A DNA stretch of 64,000 nt from G963665405 sp963665405 (GCA_963665405.2 CAXXUH010000004.1:1178001-1242000); one strand, 5' to 3'; shown: positions 52,189 through 59,986, numbered from the stretch's first letter. Made by a program: numbers and translations. The notes: generated from the letters alone by a model not told the origin.

Positions 52189-52571
52189 TAGTCGCTCCCA
52201 GGGAGAAGTTCCTTCACGGCCTCTATAGCGTAGTTCGGGATCAAGTACTTACCTTTCACCGCCTGGACCAGCCGCTCCTTCTTGAGCTGGAAGAGCTGTC
52301 CTCTTAGTGGCCCCCCCTTCAAACCCAGCACCGGTTCCATCTCTTTGGGCCCCGTGGCCTCCGTGTCGATGAGCCCCATTGCCTTGGCCGCTTTTCGGCC
52401 CAGAAGGAGGAGGAGAATCTGCATCTTCTTGGTTAGCTTGGCTGACCTCGCACTGAAGCGTACATCGCCCGACACCTTATCTATCTGCACGAGGCCGACG
52501 AGGACGGTTGCCAACATAGCTCTATCAAGTTCTTCGCCGCTAACAAGGATCCTGTTCAAAGGGTCGGTCAT
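52188..52571 (-). CDS. Predicted winged-helix protein (first gene of the cassette)
   Basis: 127 residues. DPLNRILVSGEELDRAMLAT begins an N-terminal helical part. KMQILLLLLGRKAAKAMGLI, then PVLGLKGGPLRGQLFQLKKE and AVKGKYLIPNYAIEAVKELL, give a winged helix of the kind found at the start of small defence operons. ATG 52571 has GGAGG 11 bases ahead; an in-frame TTG at 52589 is less likely. TATACT lies upstream on this strand as a -10 candidate. Confidence 0.65.
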   Translation of the reverse strand: MTDPLNRILVSGEELDRAMLATVLVGLVQIDKVSGDVRFSARSAKLTKKMQILLLLLGRKAAKAMGLIDTEATGPKEMEPVLGLKGGPLRGQLFQLKKERLVQAVKGKYLIPNYAIEAVKELLPGSD

Positions 52572-52899
52572 GAATCTAAGCGCCTCCAAACGTTAGTATA
52601 CCGTAACAAGACCAACGGGTCCAGCAATTTTGTGTCGCAGCCAGCCGAACCCCTTCTCTAGAGACCGGCTTGCCTGGACGTACTCAGCAAGTATCCGAGC
52701 GTTTATTGACGCTTCGCCGCTCCGGGAGAATGAGTGGTACGAGGCGGTCAAAGCTGGAACCCGGACCTTAGTCGCGATACGGACCCGATGAGGAGCCGAG
52801 GTACAGGCCCCGAGGAGAACGTGGGGTTTAGGGGGGACGGAGGGAGAGAGCGATACGGTGCGGACGACTCCACTGAATGTCCGAAACGATTCGATACGG
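52572..52899. other. 328-bp gap before the peroxiredoxin gene
   Basis: Contains the likely promoter of the cassette (TATACT near 52598-52603 on the minus strand). Beyond that there are open frames on both strands without motifs or ribosome sites. Possibly debris of a mobile gene. Confidence 0.35.
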
Positions 52900-53379
52900 T
52901 CAGGCACCTAACTCCTGGCAGAGTGCCACGACCTCGTCGATGCTGGGGATCTCCCACTGCTGCCAGCCGATGTGGGCGTAACGGACTAGTCCGTCCCTGT
53001 CGACGACGAACAGCGCGGGCCGCTGGCCCAGGGACGCGACCGTGCTCTCGACGTCGTAGCTGGCGTATGCCTGGTGGTCAGGGTCCGCCAGACACGGGAA
53101 CGGCACCCCATGGGACCGGGCAAAGCTCGCCGTTTTCTCAAGTCCTGCCGGGGCGATCGCCAGCACCTCCGCGCCGGTGTCGACCAGATCGTCGTACCGC
53201 TCCGTCAACTGACGGAGGTGCCTTCGGCAGAATGGTCAGCCAAACCCGCGGAGGAACACCAGCACCACGGCGCGGCGGCCTGCGTAGTCCTCCAGCGAGA
53301 CGCAGTCACCGCCGGCGGCGGGGAGTGTCAGCGCCGGCGCGCGGGAGCCGACCGGCACCCGTCTGCTCTGGATCGGCAT
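52900..53379 (-). CDS. Peroxiredoxin-like protein with in-frame TGA (candidate selenocysteine at residue 48)
   Basis: The frame runs from ATG 53379 (GAGG nine bases ahead) to 52900, interrupted only by the TGA at 53236-53238. It encodes 159 residues of thioredoxin fold: PVGSRAPALTLPAAGG, then VVLVFLRGFG-TGA-PFCRRHLRQL, LAIAPAGLEKTASFARSHG, FPCLADPDHQAYASYDV and PALFVVDRDGLVRYAHIG. The AhpC/TSA-like norm is FGCPFC, so the TGA takes the place of the first (peroxidatic) Cys of CxxC. Selenocysteine there is chemically sensible and known in Prx-like bacterial proteins. A TTG at 53208 would give only a fragment lacking the active site. The product should reduce peroxides or related oxidants. Confidence 0.85.
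53200..53217 (-). promoter_or_regulatory. Candidate bacterial SECIS hairpin of the peroxiredoxin gene
   Basis: Seven perfect pairs (CTCCGTC with GACGGAG) enclose the loop AGTT. The loop is at positions 26-29 after the TGA and contains GU. Distance and loop fit the bacterial SECIS rule. The encoded residues (LRQLTER) are ordinary, so the perfect stem is not required by the protein. Confidence 0.65.
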
Positions 53380-53494
53380 TTCCTAAATCCTCGTCGCTGA
53401 TCGGTAAGAAACGTCCTGCGCCGCCGCCCGAAAACTACTGAAATCGATTCAAGTATACTCACGACAGGGGTACTTATCTTCTGCGGCGGATCGC

Positions 53495-54133
53495 GTGAGC
53501 ACAGCACCAGACCAACTTCGGGTACTTGTCATCGCCGGCGATCCGCTGACGCGGACCGGGCTCGCCACGCTTCTGTCGGATCAGCCCGGTTGCAGCGTCG
53601 TGGGTCAGCTCGACGGGGTGCCGGACATCTCGGCCGAGCTAGATGTCTACAGACCCGACGTGATCGTCTGGGACCTGGGCCCCGACCCCGGACCTGCCCT
53701 GGATCGCCTGGTCGACCTGCCGGACGGCTCGCCTCCGGTCGTCGCCCTGGTTTCTGACGGCAGCCACGTGAGCCGGGCGTGGGTCGCGGGCGCCATCGGA
53801 ATCTTTCCGAGGACGGTCGAAATGGGGATGCTGGCGGGAGCGCTGATGGCCGTCGCCCGCGGCGTCGTCACGATCGACCCCGAGCTGGCCGCGCTCATGC
53901 TCGCACGGCAGGACAGTGGCCCAACGGCGTCCACAGGCGTCCTGACCCCGCGAGAGCTCGACGTGCTGCGCCAGGTGGCCGAGGGACTCCCCAACAAGTC
54001 TATCGCTCAGAGGCTGGGGATCAGCGAGCACACCGTAAAATTCCACCTCAACGCCCTGATGGCGAAACTCGGCGTCCAGAGCCGGACCGAGGCTGTGATC
54101 CAGGCGACCCGCATGGGCCTCATCCGCCTCTGA
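53495..54133 (+). CDS. LuxR/NarL-type response regulator
   Basis: 212 residues. N-terminal receiver-like domain (about 8-122): RVLVIAGDPLTRTGLATLL, with DVIVWDLGPDPG holding a candidate phospho-Asp. C-terminal LuxR HTH (about 148-210): LTPRELDVLRQVAEGLPNKS, IAQRLGISEHTVKFHLNALM, AKLGVQSRTEAV. The acidic pocket of the receiver looks reduced (AGDP), so control by phosphorylation is not certain. GTG start. Divergent from the peroxiredoxin gene, with an imperfect dyad TGAAATCGATTCA and TATACT in the shared region, so it may respond to oxidative stress. Confidence 0.88.
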   Translation: MSTAPDQLRVLVIAGDPLTRTGLATLLSDQPGCSVVGQLDGVPDISAELDVYRPDVIVWDLGPDPGPALDRLVDLPDGSPPVVALVSDGSHVSRAWVAGAIGIFPRTVEMGMLAGALMAVARGVVTIDPELAALMLARQDSGPTASTGVLTPRELDVLRQVAEGLPNKSIAQRLGISEHTVKFHLNALMAKLGVQSRTEAVIQATRMGLIRL

Positions 54134-54149
54134 CGGTTGCAGCGGCGAC

Positions 54150-54240
54150 GGAGGTTCCAGCCCGAGGGGGTTCAAGGGGGCTCGGCCCCCTTGCGGGGTT
54201 GGGCGTGTCCCCCACCTTACGGGCGGGCTGGTGGGACAGA
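54150..54240 (+). repeat. Second-family hairpin repeat
   Basis: GGGTTCAAGGGGGCTCGGCC then CCCTTGCGGGGTTGGGCGTG and TCCCCC. The unit AAGGGGGCTCGGCCCCCTT is a perfect-arm hairpin. Related to about 42101-42175. It lies between the LuxR-type and HtrA-like genes. Confidence 0.65.
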
Positions 54241-54414
54241 TCACCTTTGAGGTGGCCAATCGCGCCACTCCTAACCACTCCTAGCCATTCTTCCAGGACA
54301 CCACCTAACCGGACGGCCGATTCGTGCTGCCTTGGACCTGAGTATGCTGGTCTCACCGGATCGCCCCCAGGGGCGGCGCCAAGAAGCCAATCAATCATCG
54401 CAGGAGGATGGAAA

Positions 54415-55314
54415 ATGGCGGATACACTATCGGATCTTTCGAGCTCGCTCGCGTCTGCTGTCACGGCGGCAGGGGCCGGAGTTGCCAGGGTCGATGCGAG
54501 GCAGCGGATGCCGGCCAGCGGCGCCGTATGGTCCGCTGACGGCGTTATCGTCACGTCGCACCACGTGGTGGAGCGGGACGAGAACATTCAGGTCGGCGTC
54601 CCGGACGGAGACGCCGTGCCGGCCGCGCTCGTAGGACGCGACCCGACCACCGATCTGGCGGTCCTGAAGGCCGAGGCCAGCGGACTGAGTCCTGTAGACT
54701 GGGCCCCGGCTGATGCTTTGAGCGTGGGGCACCTGGTGCTGGCGCTCGGACGGCCCGGCCGCACAGTACAGGCGACGCTCGGAATAGCCAGCGCCGTCGG
54801 CAAGAGCTGGCGTACGCCCCTCGGCGGCCGCGTGGACACGTACCTGCAGACCGACGTAGCCATGTATCCCGGCTTCTCCGGAGGACCGCTGGTCGATGCC
54901 TCAGGTCGAGCAGTCGGAATCAACACCACGGGCATTCTTCGTGGGATCTCGCTGACGATACCGGGGCCCACTGTGCGAAGGGTCGTCGAGGCTCTGCTGT
55001 CCCACGGTCGTATCAAGCGTGGGTACATCGGCGTGAGCGCTCAGATCGCTCGACTGCCCTCGGGACTGGCGGAGGGCCTGGGCCAGGAGACCGGCCTCCT
55101 GCTCGTCGCCGTCGAGCCTGACAGCCCCGCGGAGCGCGCCGGGCTGATGCTCGGTGACACCCTGGTCTCTATCGAGGATCGGCCGGTTCGTCATCTCGAC
55201 GATCTCGTAGCCCTCCTGAGTGAGGACCTCATCGGCAAGGACGTGCCCACGAACCTGGTCCGCGCCGGCAAGCAACACACGATCGGCGTCAAGATCGGCG
55301 AGCGGACGTCCTAG
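54415..55314 (+). CDS. HtrA/DegP-like serine protease with PDZ domain, no signal peptide
   Basis: 299 residues. Chymotrypsin-fold triad: H50 (VTSHHVVE), D80 (PTTDLAVL), S155 (YPGFSGGPLVD). A PDZ domain follows (about 205-295; RGYIGVSAQIARLP, DSPAERAGLMLGDTLVSIED). ATG 54415 has AGGAGG ahead. There is no signal peptide or membrane helix, so unlike most HtrA it may act in the cytosol or be exported otherwise. The next gene is a shorter paralogue; likely protein quality control. Confidence 0.9.
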   Translation: MADTLSDLSSSLASAVTAAGAGVARVDARQRMPASGAVWSADGVIVTSHHVVERDENIQVGVPDGDAVPAALVGRDPTTDLAVLKAEASGLSPVDWAPADALSVGHLVLALGRPGRTVQATLGIASAVGKSWRTPLGGRVDTYLQTDVAMYPGFSGGPLVDASGRAVGINTTGILRGISLTIPGPTVRRVVEALLSHGRIKRGYIGVSAQIARLPSGLAEGLGQETGLLLVAVEPDSPAERAGLMLGDTLVSIEDRPVRHLDDLVALLSEDLIGKDVPTNLVRAGKQHTIGVKIGERTS

Positions 55315-55344
55315 TCCCTGAATGGGAGCGGGGGAAAAGAAGGA

Positions 55345-55430
55345 CTGTGCAGATCCCGACAAGTCGGGATTGCCGGGAGTCTGAGGGTGTCCCTCAGATA
55401 ACTCCTCCCCCCATCCGGGGGGAGGGACAG
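55345..55430 (+). repeat. Composite hairpin repeat, copy g
   Basis: CTGTGCAGAT, hairpin A CCCGACAAGTCGGG (55355-55368), ATTGCCGGGAGT, hairpin B CTGAGGGTGTCCCTCAG (55381-55397), AT spacer, hairpin C CTCCCCCCATCCGGGGGGAG (about 55408-55427). The clearest full three-hairpin copy. Confidence 0.92.
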
Positions 55431-55469
55431 ACGCCGAACAGACACCGCGGCGTCCATTAGGAGGTAGCA

Positions 55470-56087
55470 ATGTCGTCGTTTGTTCAGAGCCTCAACGGAG
55501 ACCTGGCTTCTGTCATTGAGGCCGCGCAACGAAGCCTGGTCCAGGTTCACGACGGCCGGCGCGGAGCCGGGTCGGGGCTGATCTGGAGCCCAGACGGGCT
55601 GATAATCACAAACGCGCACGTCGTCTCTGGGCGCTCGGCTCCAGAGGTGACGTTACCAGACGGTACGACGGTGCCCGCTAGGATCGTGGGGAGCGACCCC
55701 GGTCTTGACCTGGCGGCCCTCTCCGTCGATGCCGGCGGCCTGGAAAGCCTCACTCGCGGCAGCTCCAGGGACCTCCTTCCGGGGGAGCTGGTCATCGCCG
55801 TCGGTCATCCGTGGGGTGTGAACGGCGCGGCCACTGCGGGCGTGATGATTGCCACGGGAGCCGGGCTCCCAGACACTCCTGAGTCCGACCGGGAGTGGAT
55901 CGCTGCCAGCCTCAAGCTCAGGCCCGGCCACTCCGGCGGACCGCTGATCGACGCAGAGGGGCGGCTCGTCGGCATCAACACGATGATCACGGGTCCGAGC
56001 GTCGGCTTGGCGGTTCCGATCCACGTTGTGGAGGGGTTCGTGTCGCGCGTTTCGCCTGTCGCGGCCGCCGCTGCCGGGGCTGTCTAG
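55470..56087 (+). CDS. HtrA-like serine protease without PDZ domain
   Basis: 205 residues. Triad H50 (ITNAHVVS), D80 (PGLDLAAL) and S155 (RPGHSGGPLID) lie at exactly the same positions as in the preceding protease, so the two arose by duplication and one gained or lost the PDZ domain. GHSGGP replaces the usual GNSGGP. AGGAGG precedes the ATG. No signal peptide. Without PDZ it may need a partner for substrate choice. Confidence 0.88.
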   Translation: MSSFVQSLNGDLASVIEAAQRSLVQVHDGRRGAGSGLIWSPDGLIITNAHVVSGRSAPEVTLPDGTTVPARIVGSDPGLDLAALSVDAGGLESLTRGSSRDLLPGELVIAVGHPWGVNGAATAGVMIATGAGLPDTPESDREWIAASLKLRPGHSGGPLIDAEGRLVGINTMITGPSVGLAVPIHVVEGFVSRVSPVAAAAAGAV

Positions 56088-56123
56088 CCTGGCCGCAGAC
56101 CCATCCACGGGCACCACAAGAAG

Positions 56124-56155
56124 AGGGGGCGGTCCGGCTATCCGGACCGCCCCCT
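56124..56155. terminator. Bidirectional terminator between convergent genes
   Basis: A perfect 14-bp stem: AGGGGGCGGTCCGG (56124-56137) with CCGGACCGCCCCCT (56142-56155), loop CTAT. It serves the plus-strand protease and the minus-strand 57-aa gene. Confidence 0.85.
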
Positions 56156-56188
56156 ACCATTTCGGCACTGTCGCCTGAGGGTTCGCTC

Positions 56189-56362
56189 TTAGAGCATCAC
56201 CTGGCGGTCGTGTCTGACGACTGCCCGGTAGTCCCTCCTGGCCTCGTCGATGGTCGGCCCGCCCGAGGCGAAGCCGCGCCTGGCGTAGACGGAGCTGTAG
56301 TACCTCTCCATCCCGCTGTCGCCTACAGCGCTGAATATCCGGTCGATGAGCCTATGAACCAT
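56189..56362 (-). CDS. Small basic protein, 57 aa
   Basis: The ATG at 56362 follows AGGAGGGG, an excellent ribosome site, and the gene ends before a terminator. The protein begins MVHRLIDRIFSAVGDSGMER, has YYSSVYARRGFASGGPTIDE and ends with RRDYRAVVRHDRQVML. No family recognised. It is divergent from the lysR gene with operator-like dyads between them, so it is probably the target of that regulator. Confidence 0.7.
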   Translation of the reverse strand: MVHRLIDRIFSAVGDSGMERYYSSVYARRGFASGGPTIDEARRDYRAVVRHDRQVML

Positions 56363-56442
56363 TGTCCCCTCCTGGGATTACTCGCCTGCTTCCCGGCAGG
56401 CTACTTGGTTTGTCTCGCAACCCAATTATCTGCCAGGCCGTA

Positions 56443-56492
56443 TATCATGTCTAGACGTAGTCCATGATAGATAGTATTGTCTGAGATGATAT
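56443..56492. promoter_or_regulatory. LysR-type operator region
   Basis: TATCATG (56443-56449) and CATGATA (56463-56469) are perfect inverted arms 13 bp apart, and a third half-site ATGATAT lies at 56486-56492. LysR regulators bind such dyads between their own gene and a divergent target. Confidence 0.6.
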
Positions 56493-56511
56493 ATCTTCAG
56501 GAGGCTTCCAC

Positions 56512-57402
56512 GTGGAACTGAGAGAGCTCAAGAGCTTTACCGTTGCCGCCAGGCTGCGCAGCATCTCCAAGGCCGCAGACGAGCTGGGGCTCGTGCAGCC
56601 AACGGTGTCGATGCACATCAAGAAGCTGGAGGCCGAGCTCGGGATGGTCCTGTTCGATCGCGTGACCCGGCCGATTCAGCTCACTCTCGCCGGGTCCACC
56701 CTCGCGGAGATGGCCGTACCGTTGGTCGAAGGTATCGAGACGCTGAGGGCCAGGACCACGCAAATGGAGGAGGACGGTCCCGTATCAGTCGGGGCGGTAT
56801 CGGACATCATTCCTCACGCCCTGATCAGCGTCGTCCGGGAGTTCCGCCAGAGGCATCCGCACGCCCATCTCCGCATCAGGTCCGCGGACACGGGCGACGT
56901 GATCCGGATGGTTGCCGAGGGCGAGGTCGACCTGGGCATAGTATCGAGGCCCGAGAGGAGCGCCGAGTTCGACTTCGAGGGCCTGTTCGGATACGAGCGC
57001 GTCGTGCTCGCGCCCCTGGGTCACCCCCTGCTCGCCGCGCCTCTCACGTCGCTGGACCAGATCGCGGAGTGGCCCCTCATCATGATGAGGCGCGGTACGC
57101 ACACGAGGTTCCTGTTGGAGTCCGAGCTGGAGCGCCGGGGGGTGTCCTACGACATCATCGTCGAGCTGGACAACATGGACATGATCAAGCGCTACGTCGC
57201 GCTGGGGATGGGCATCTCCGTTGGACCGCGCCTGGCCATTGAGCCCGAGGACGAGCGCGAGCTGGGCATCCTCAGTCTCTCCCACCTTCTGCCGACCGAG
57301 CAGGCGGGAGTCGTCACCCTCCGCGGCAAGATCATCTCGACCCCGGCCATGCGGTTCATCGGGGTGATGAAGGACGTGTTCGCTACCGGGTCTGGTGGGT
57401 GA
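56512..57402 (+). CDS. LysR-family transcriptional regulator
   Basis: 296 residues. N-terminal HTH (about 1-60): LRELKSFTVAARLRSISKAA, QPTVSMHIKKLEAELGMVLF. The effector-binding domain (about 85-290) contains SVGAVSDIIPHALISVVREF, VDLGIVSRPE and VVLAPLGHPLL. GTG start with CAGGAGG ahead. The effector is unknown. The divergent 57-aa gene is the probable target and autoregulation is expected. Confidence 0.95.
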   Translation: MELRELKSFTVAARLRSISKAADELGLVQPTVSMHIKKLEAELGMVLFDRVTRPIQLTLAGSTLAEMAVPLVEGIETLRARTTQMEEDGPVSVGAVSDIIPHALISVVREFRQRHPHAHLRIRSADTGDVIRMVAEGEVDLGIVSRPERSAEFDFEGLFGYERVVLAPLGHPLLAAPLTSLDQIAEWPLIMMRRGTHTRFLLESELERRGVSYDIIVELDNMDMIKRYVALGMGISVGPRLAIEPEDERELGILSLSHLLPTEQAGVVTLRGKIISTPAMRFIGVMKDVFATGSGG

Positions 57403-57510
57403 GCGGCAGAGGCTTCAAAGGGGGCGGACGGGAACGAGCGCACCCCAAGGGGGAGGATGCCCCCGCAATGGGCGGTTGAGCCAAATCGCGCCGGGTGGGG
57501 TGCGCCGCGC

Positions 57511-58137
57511 CTACAGCGGCTTGCCGTCGATCCGCATGCGGAGGTAGTCCTGGAACTTGGCCTCCAGCTCGGGCTTCTCGAGAAAGTATCCGCGCCGGGC
57601 CGTCGTCAGGCTGGTGCTCGAACGCTGCTCCACCCCGCGCTGCACCATGCAGTAGTGGAGAGCCTGGACGACTGTGATGACGCCCAGCGGATGGAGGTGC
57701 TCGTCGATGGCCCGCGATATCTGCTGGGTCATCCGCTCCTGGATCTGGAGCCGCCTGGAGAACAGCTCCACCACTCGGGAGAGCTTCGACAGGCCCGTTA
57801 TGACCCGGCTCTCCGGGTTGGGGATGTATGCGACGTGAACCACGCCTCTGAACGGCGCCATGTGGTGCTCGCACGTCGACGTAAACTCGATGTTCTCCAC
57901 AATGATCATGTCGTCCGAGCCGGCGGGATAGTCGTCCTCGTCTAGCTGGAAGATCACCTTCAGGTGCTGCTCCGGGTCGCCGTCGGTTCCCTCGGTATAG
58001 GTCAGCAGGGCGTCCGCCCAGCGCTCCGGCGTCCGGCCAAGGCCCTCTCTCCCCGGGTCTTCGCCGAGGAGCGCCAATACCTCCCGCAGAAGTGGCTTCA
58101 GCTGCTCTTTCCTCTGTTCCCTGTGTTCGCTGTTCAA
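57511..58137 (-). CDS. folE: GTP cyclohydrolase I
   Basis: Converts GTP to dihydroneopterin triphosphate, the first step for folate and 7-deazaguanine. The 208 residues show GREGLGRTPERWADALL, zinc ligands in TSTCEHHMAPFRG and LHYCMVQRGV, VAYIPNPESRVITGLSKLSR and RLQIQERMTQQIS. Last gene of a minus-strand unit with queC, queD and an SDR, which points to use of its product in queuosine precursor synthesis. Confidence 0.97.
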   Translation of the reverse strand: MNSEHREQRKEQLKPLLREVLALLGEDPGREGLGRTPERWADALLTYTEGTDGDPEQHLKVIFQLDEDDYPAGSDDMIIVENIEFTSTCEHHMAPFRGVVHVAYIPNPESRVITGLSKLSRVVELFSRRLQIQERMTQQISRAIDEHLHPLGVITVVQALHYCMVQRGVEQRSSTSLTTARRGYFLEKPELEAKFQDYLRMRIDGKPL

Positions 58138-58138
58138 C

Positions 58139-58798
58139 CTATCCTCGACGTGCCGGGATGGCGTACCGTGCCTGGTCCGTGACGCCCGCGGACGCGAAGG
58201 CCTGTTGCCTCTCGTAGCACTTGTTGCAGTCGCCGCAGTGACCTCCGGCGGGGGCCAAGCATGTCAGAGTGAGGTGCAACGGCAGATGGGTATTCTTTCG
58301 CACTAGCTCCCCCTTACTCAGGCCGCGGTAGGGAGCTACAACCGCGATCGGACGCGCCAGCCCCCGAGTCAGCAAATCCGACATCTCCTCGAAGAACTCC
58401 GGCGTGCCGTCGGGGAAAGGATTTGCGTCCAGCGTCGCTATCGCGATCGTGGAAACGGAGTTCACGCTGCACCACGTTCCCGCGAGCGCGGTCAGAAGGA
58501 TATTGCGTCCCGGGAGGTACACGGTTTCGTCCGGATCCAACAGAGTAGGGCGTCCCACGCTCGTGACGCTCCAGTGATCTCCATACACCGGCCCCATCGG
58601 GAGTTCGAGGACGGTCACCGGCCGGACGCTCGGAGAATCGAGCGCCGCCACGAACGCGGTCAGCGCCGAAAACTCCTCATCCTCCCAGGCGAGCCCGGAG
58701 CGAACGTAGAGCGGGTGGACGTCAGCCCGCGACGCCATGTCAGCCAGGAGAACCGAGCTGTCGAGACCGCCGCTGGCGAGCACCGCGACCCTCTCCAA
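58139..58798 (-). CDS. queC: 7-cyano-7-deazaguanine synthase
   Basis: ATP-dependent formation of preQ0 from 7-carboxy-7-deazaguanine and ammonia. The 219 residues carry the PP-loop LASGGLDSSVLL and the zinc site LTCLAPAGGHCGDCNKCYER with four cysteines, plus YLPGRNILLTALAG. The start is a TTG (58798) seven bases after GAGAGG; its ribosome site overlaps the queD stop. queE, which supplies the substrate, is not in the window. Confidence 0.93.
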   Translation of the reverse strand: MERVAVLASGGLDSSVLLADMASRADVHPLYVRSGLAWEDEEFSALTAFVAALDSPSVRPVTVLELPMGPVYGDHWSVTSVGRPTLLDPDETVYLPGRNILLTALAGTWCSVNSVSTIAIATLDANPFPDGTPEFFEEMSDLLTRGLARPIAVVAPYRGLSKGELVRKNTHLPLHLTLTCLAPAGGHCGDCNKCYERQQAFASAGVTDQARYAIPARRG

Positions 58799-58800
58799 GG

Positions 58801-59211
58801 TTATGCCTCTCTGTATGTGGTGTAGCTCGACGGGGTCTCCCAGAGCCGCACCTCGGACACCTTGAGGCCCTGCGCACGGGATTGCTCGTAGATGTGCCTG
58901 GAGATGTTCTCCGCTGTCGGATTGTCGTCCATCAGGTACACGGGCTCTTCCATCTCTATGAGCACCGGCACGACGGGATCGTCCCGGCACAGCACCATCC
59001 GGTGGTCGAGGTTGGCATCGACCCACCCCTTCACCACGTCCCGCACGCGGCTGAAGTCCACGACCATTCCCATGTCGTCGAGAGTGCCGGACTCGACGTC
59101 CACCTCGAGGAGCCCGTTGTGCCCGTGCAGGTAACGGCATTTCCCGCGGTGGTTGAGCAGCCGGTGCCCGTAGCAGAAGTCGATGGCCTTGGTGATCCTG
59201 TGGAGCGGCAA
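58801..59211 (-). CDS. queD: 6-carboxy-5,6,7,8-tetrahydropterin synthase
   Basis: Acts after FolE on dihydroneopterin triphosphate. The 136 residues have zinc histidines in YGHRLLNHRG and YLHGHNGLLEV, the catalytic Cys in GKCRYLHGHN, LDHRMVL and a catalytic Glu in RLWETPSSY. Same strand as queC and folE with minimal gaps. Confidence 0.95.
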   Translation of the reverse strand: MPLHRITKAIDFCYGHRLLNHRGKCRYLHGHNGLLEVDVESGTLDDMGMVVDFSRVRDVVKGWVDANLDHRMVLCRDDPVVPVLIEMEEPVYLMDDNPTAENISRHIYEQSRAQGLKVSEVRLWETPSSYTTYREA

Positions 59212-59224
59212 GGGTCTCCCTCGA

Positions 59225-59986
59225 TCAGGCGTTTCCGGGTCCGGCGAGGTGTCTCCCGGAGTCGATCCGGATTGTCTCGCCCGTGATCGTCTCGCTCTTC
59301 AGCAGCGCGACGATCATCTCGGCGATCTCGTCGGCAGACGACTCCCGGCGGAGCGGTGCGAGGTCCAGCACTCCGGTTTGCCAGTCCTCCTCCGAGATCT
59401 CGGGTGGGCGCGCGGTCGGGCCGGGAGCTATCGCGTTCACCAGGATGCCGCTGGGCGCCAGCTCCATCGCGAAAGCCCGCGTCATGAAATCGATGGACGC
59501 CTTGGCGGTCAGGTACGGCAGGTAATCTCTGTACGGGGTCTCCTTCGCTGCCCAGTCGGTGAACAGCACGACGTGTCCTCGGGTCGGGCCGGGGTTGCTC
59601 ATCATGTGCCGGGCCGCATGGAGGGCCACCAGGTAGCTCCCCTTGGCCGTGGTCATTGACGCGTCCCAGGCCTTGCCGTCCATTGACGCGAGCGGGTTCC
59701 GGGGGAAGCCCGAGGCCAGGTTCACGACGAACGACAGCTCGCCAAGCTGGCCGGCCGCCGTGGCCACCATCCGCTGCACATCCTCGTCGACTCTCACATC
59801 GCCCTGGACGAGGCAAGCCCGGTCGACCATCGGAGACACCGCCTGGTACAGCCGCTCGGCTTCATCCCGGGAAGAGCGGTAAGCGATAGCCAGGTGGACC
59901 CGCTCCTCGGCGAGCCTTCGTGCCACCCTCTCCCCCACCCGTTTGGTTCCCAGCAGAAGGGCTCCCCTTCCGGCCAGGGTCAGCAT
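59225..59986 (-). CDS. Short-chain dehydrogenase, pteridine-reductase-like
   Basis: 253 residues from ATG 59986, five bases after GGAGG. The nucleotide loop LLGTKRVGERVARRLAEE follows the xGxxxRxG pattern of FolM/PTR1-type pteridine reductases rather than the common TGxxxGIG. The catalytic YxxxK is in LPYLTAKASIDFM, and AIAPGPTARPPEI is near the end. First gene of the queD-queC-folE unit, so a pteridine substrate such as dihydrobiopterin or dihydrofolate is likely. No folA or thyX is visible, so it could supply tetrahydrofolate; this is inferred. Confidence 0.82.
   Translation of the reverse strand: MLTLAGRGALLLGTKRVGERVARRLAEERVHLAIAYRSSRDEAERLYQAVSPMVDRACLVQGDVRVDEDVQRMVATAAGQLGELSFVVNLASGFPRNPLASMDGKAWDASMTTAKGSYLVALHAARHMMSNPGPTRGHVVLFTDWAAKETPYRDYLPYLTAKASIDFMTRAFAMELAPSGILVNAIAPGPTARPPEISEEDWQTGVLDLAPLRRESSADEIAEMIVALLKSETITGETIRIDSGRHLAGPGNA

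Noticed and set aside
52593..52907. Minus-strand 104-aa frame upstream of the HEPN cassette
   Set aside because: No recognisable motif and it overlaps the probable promoter of the cassette.
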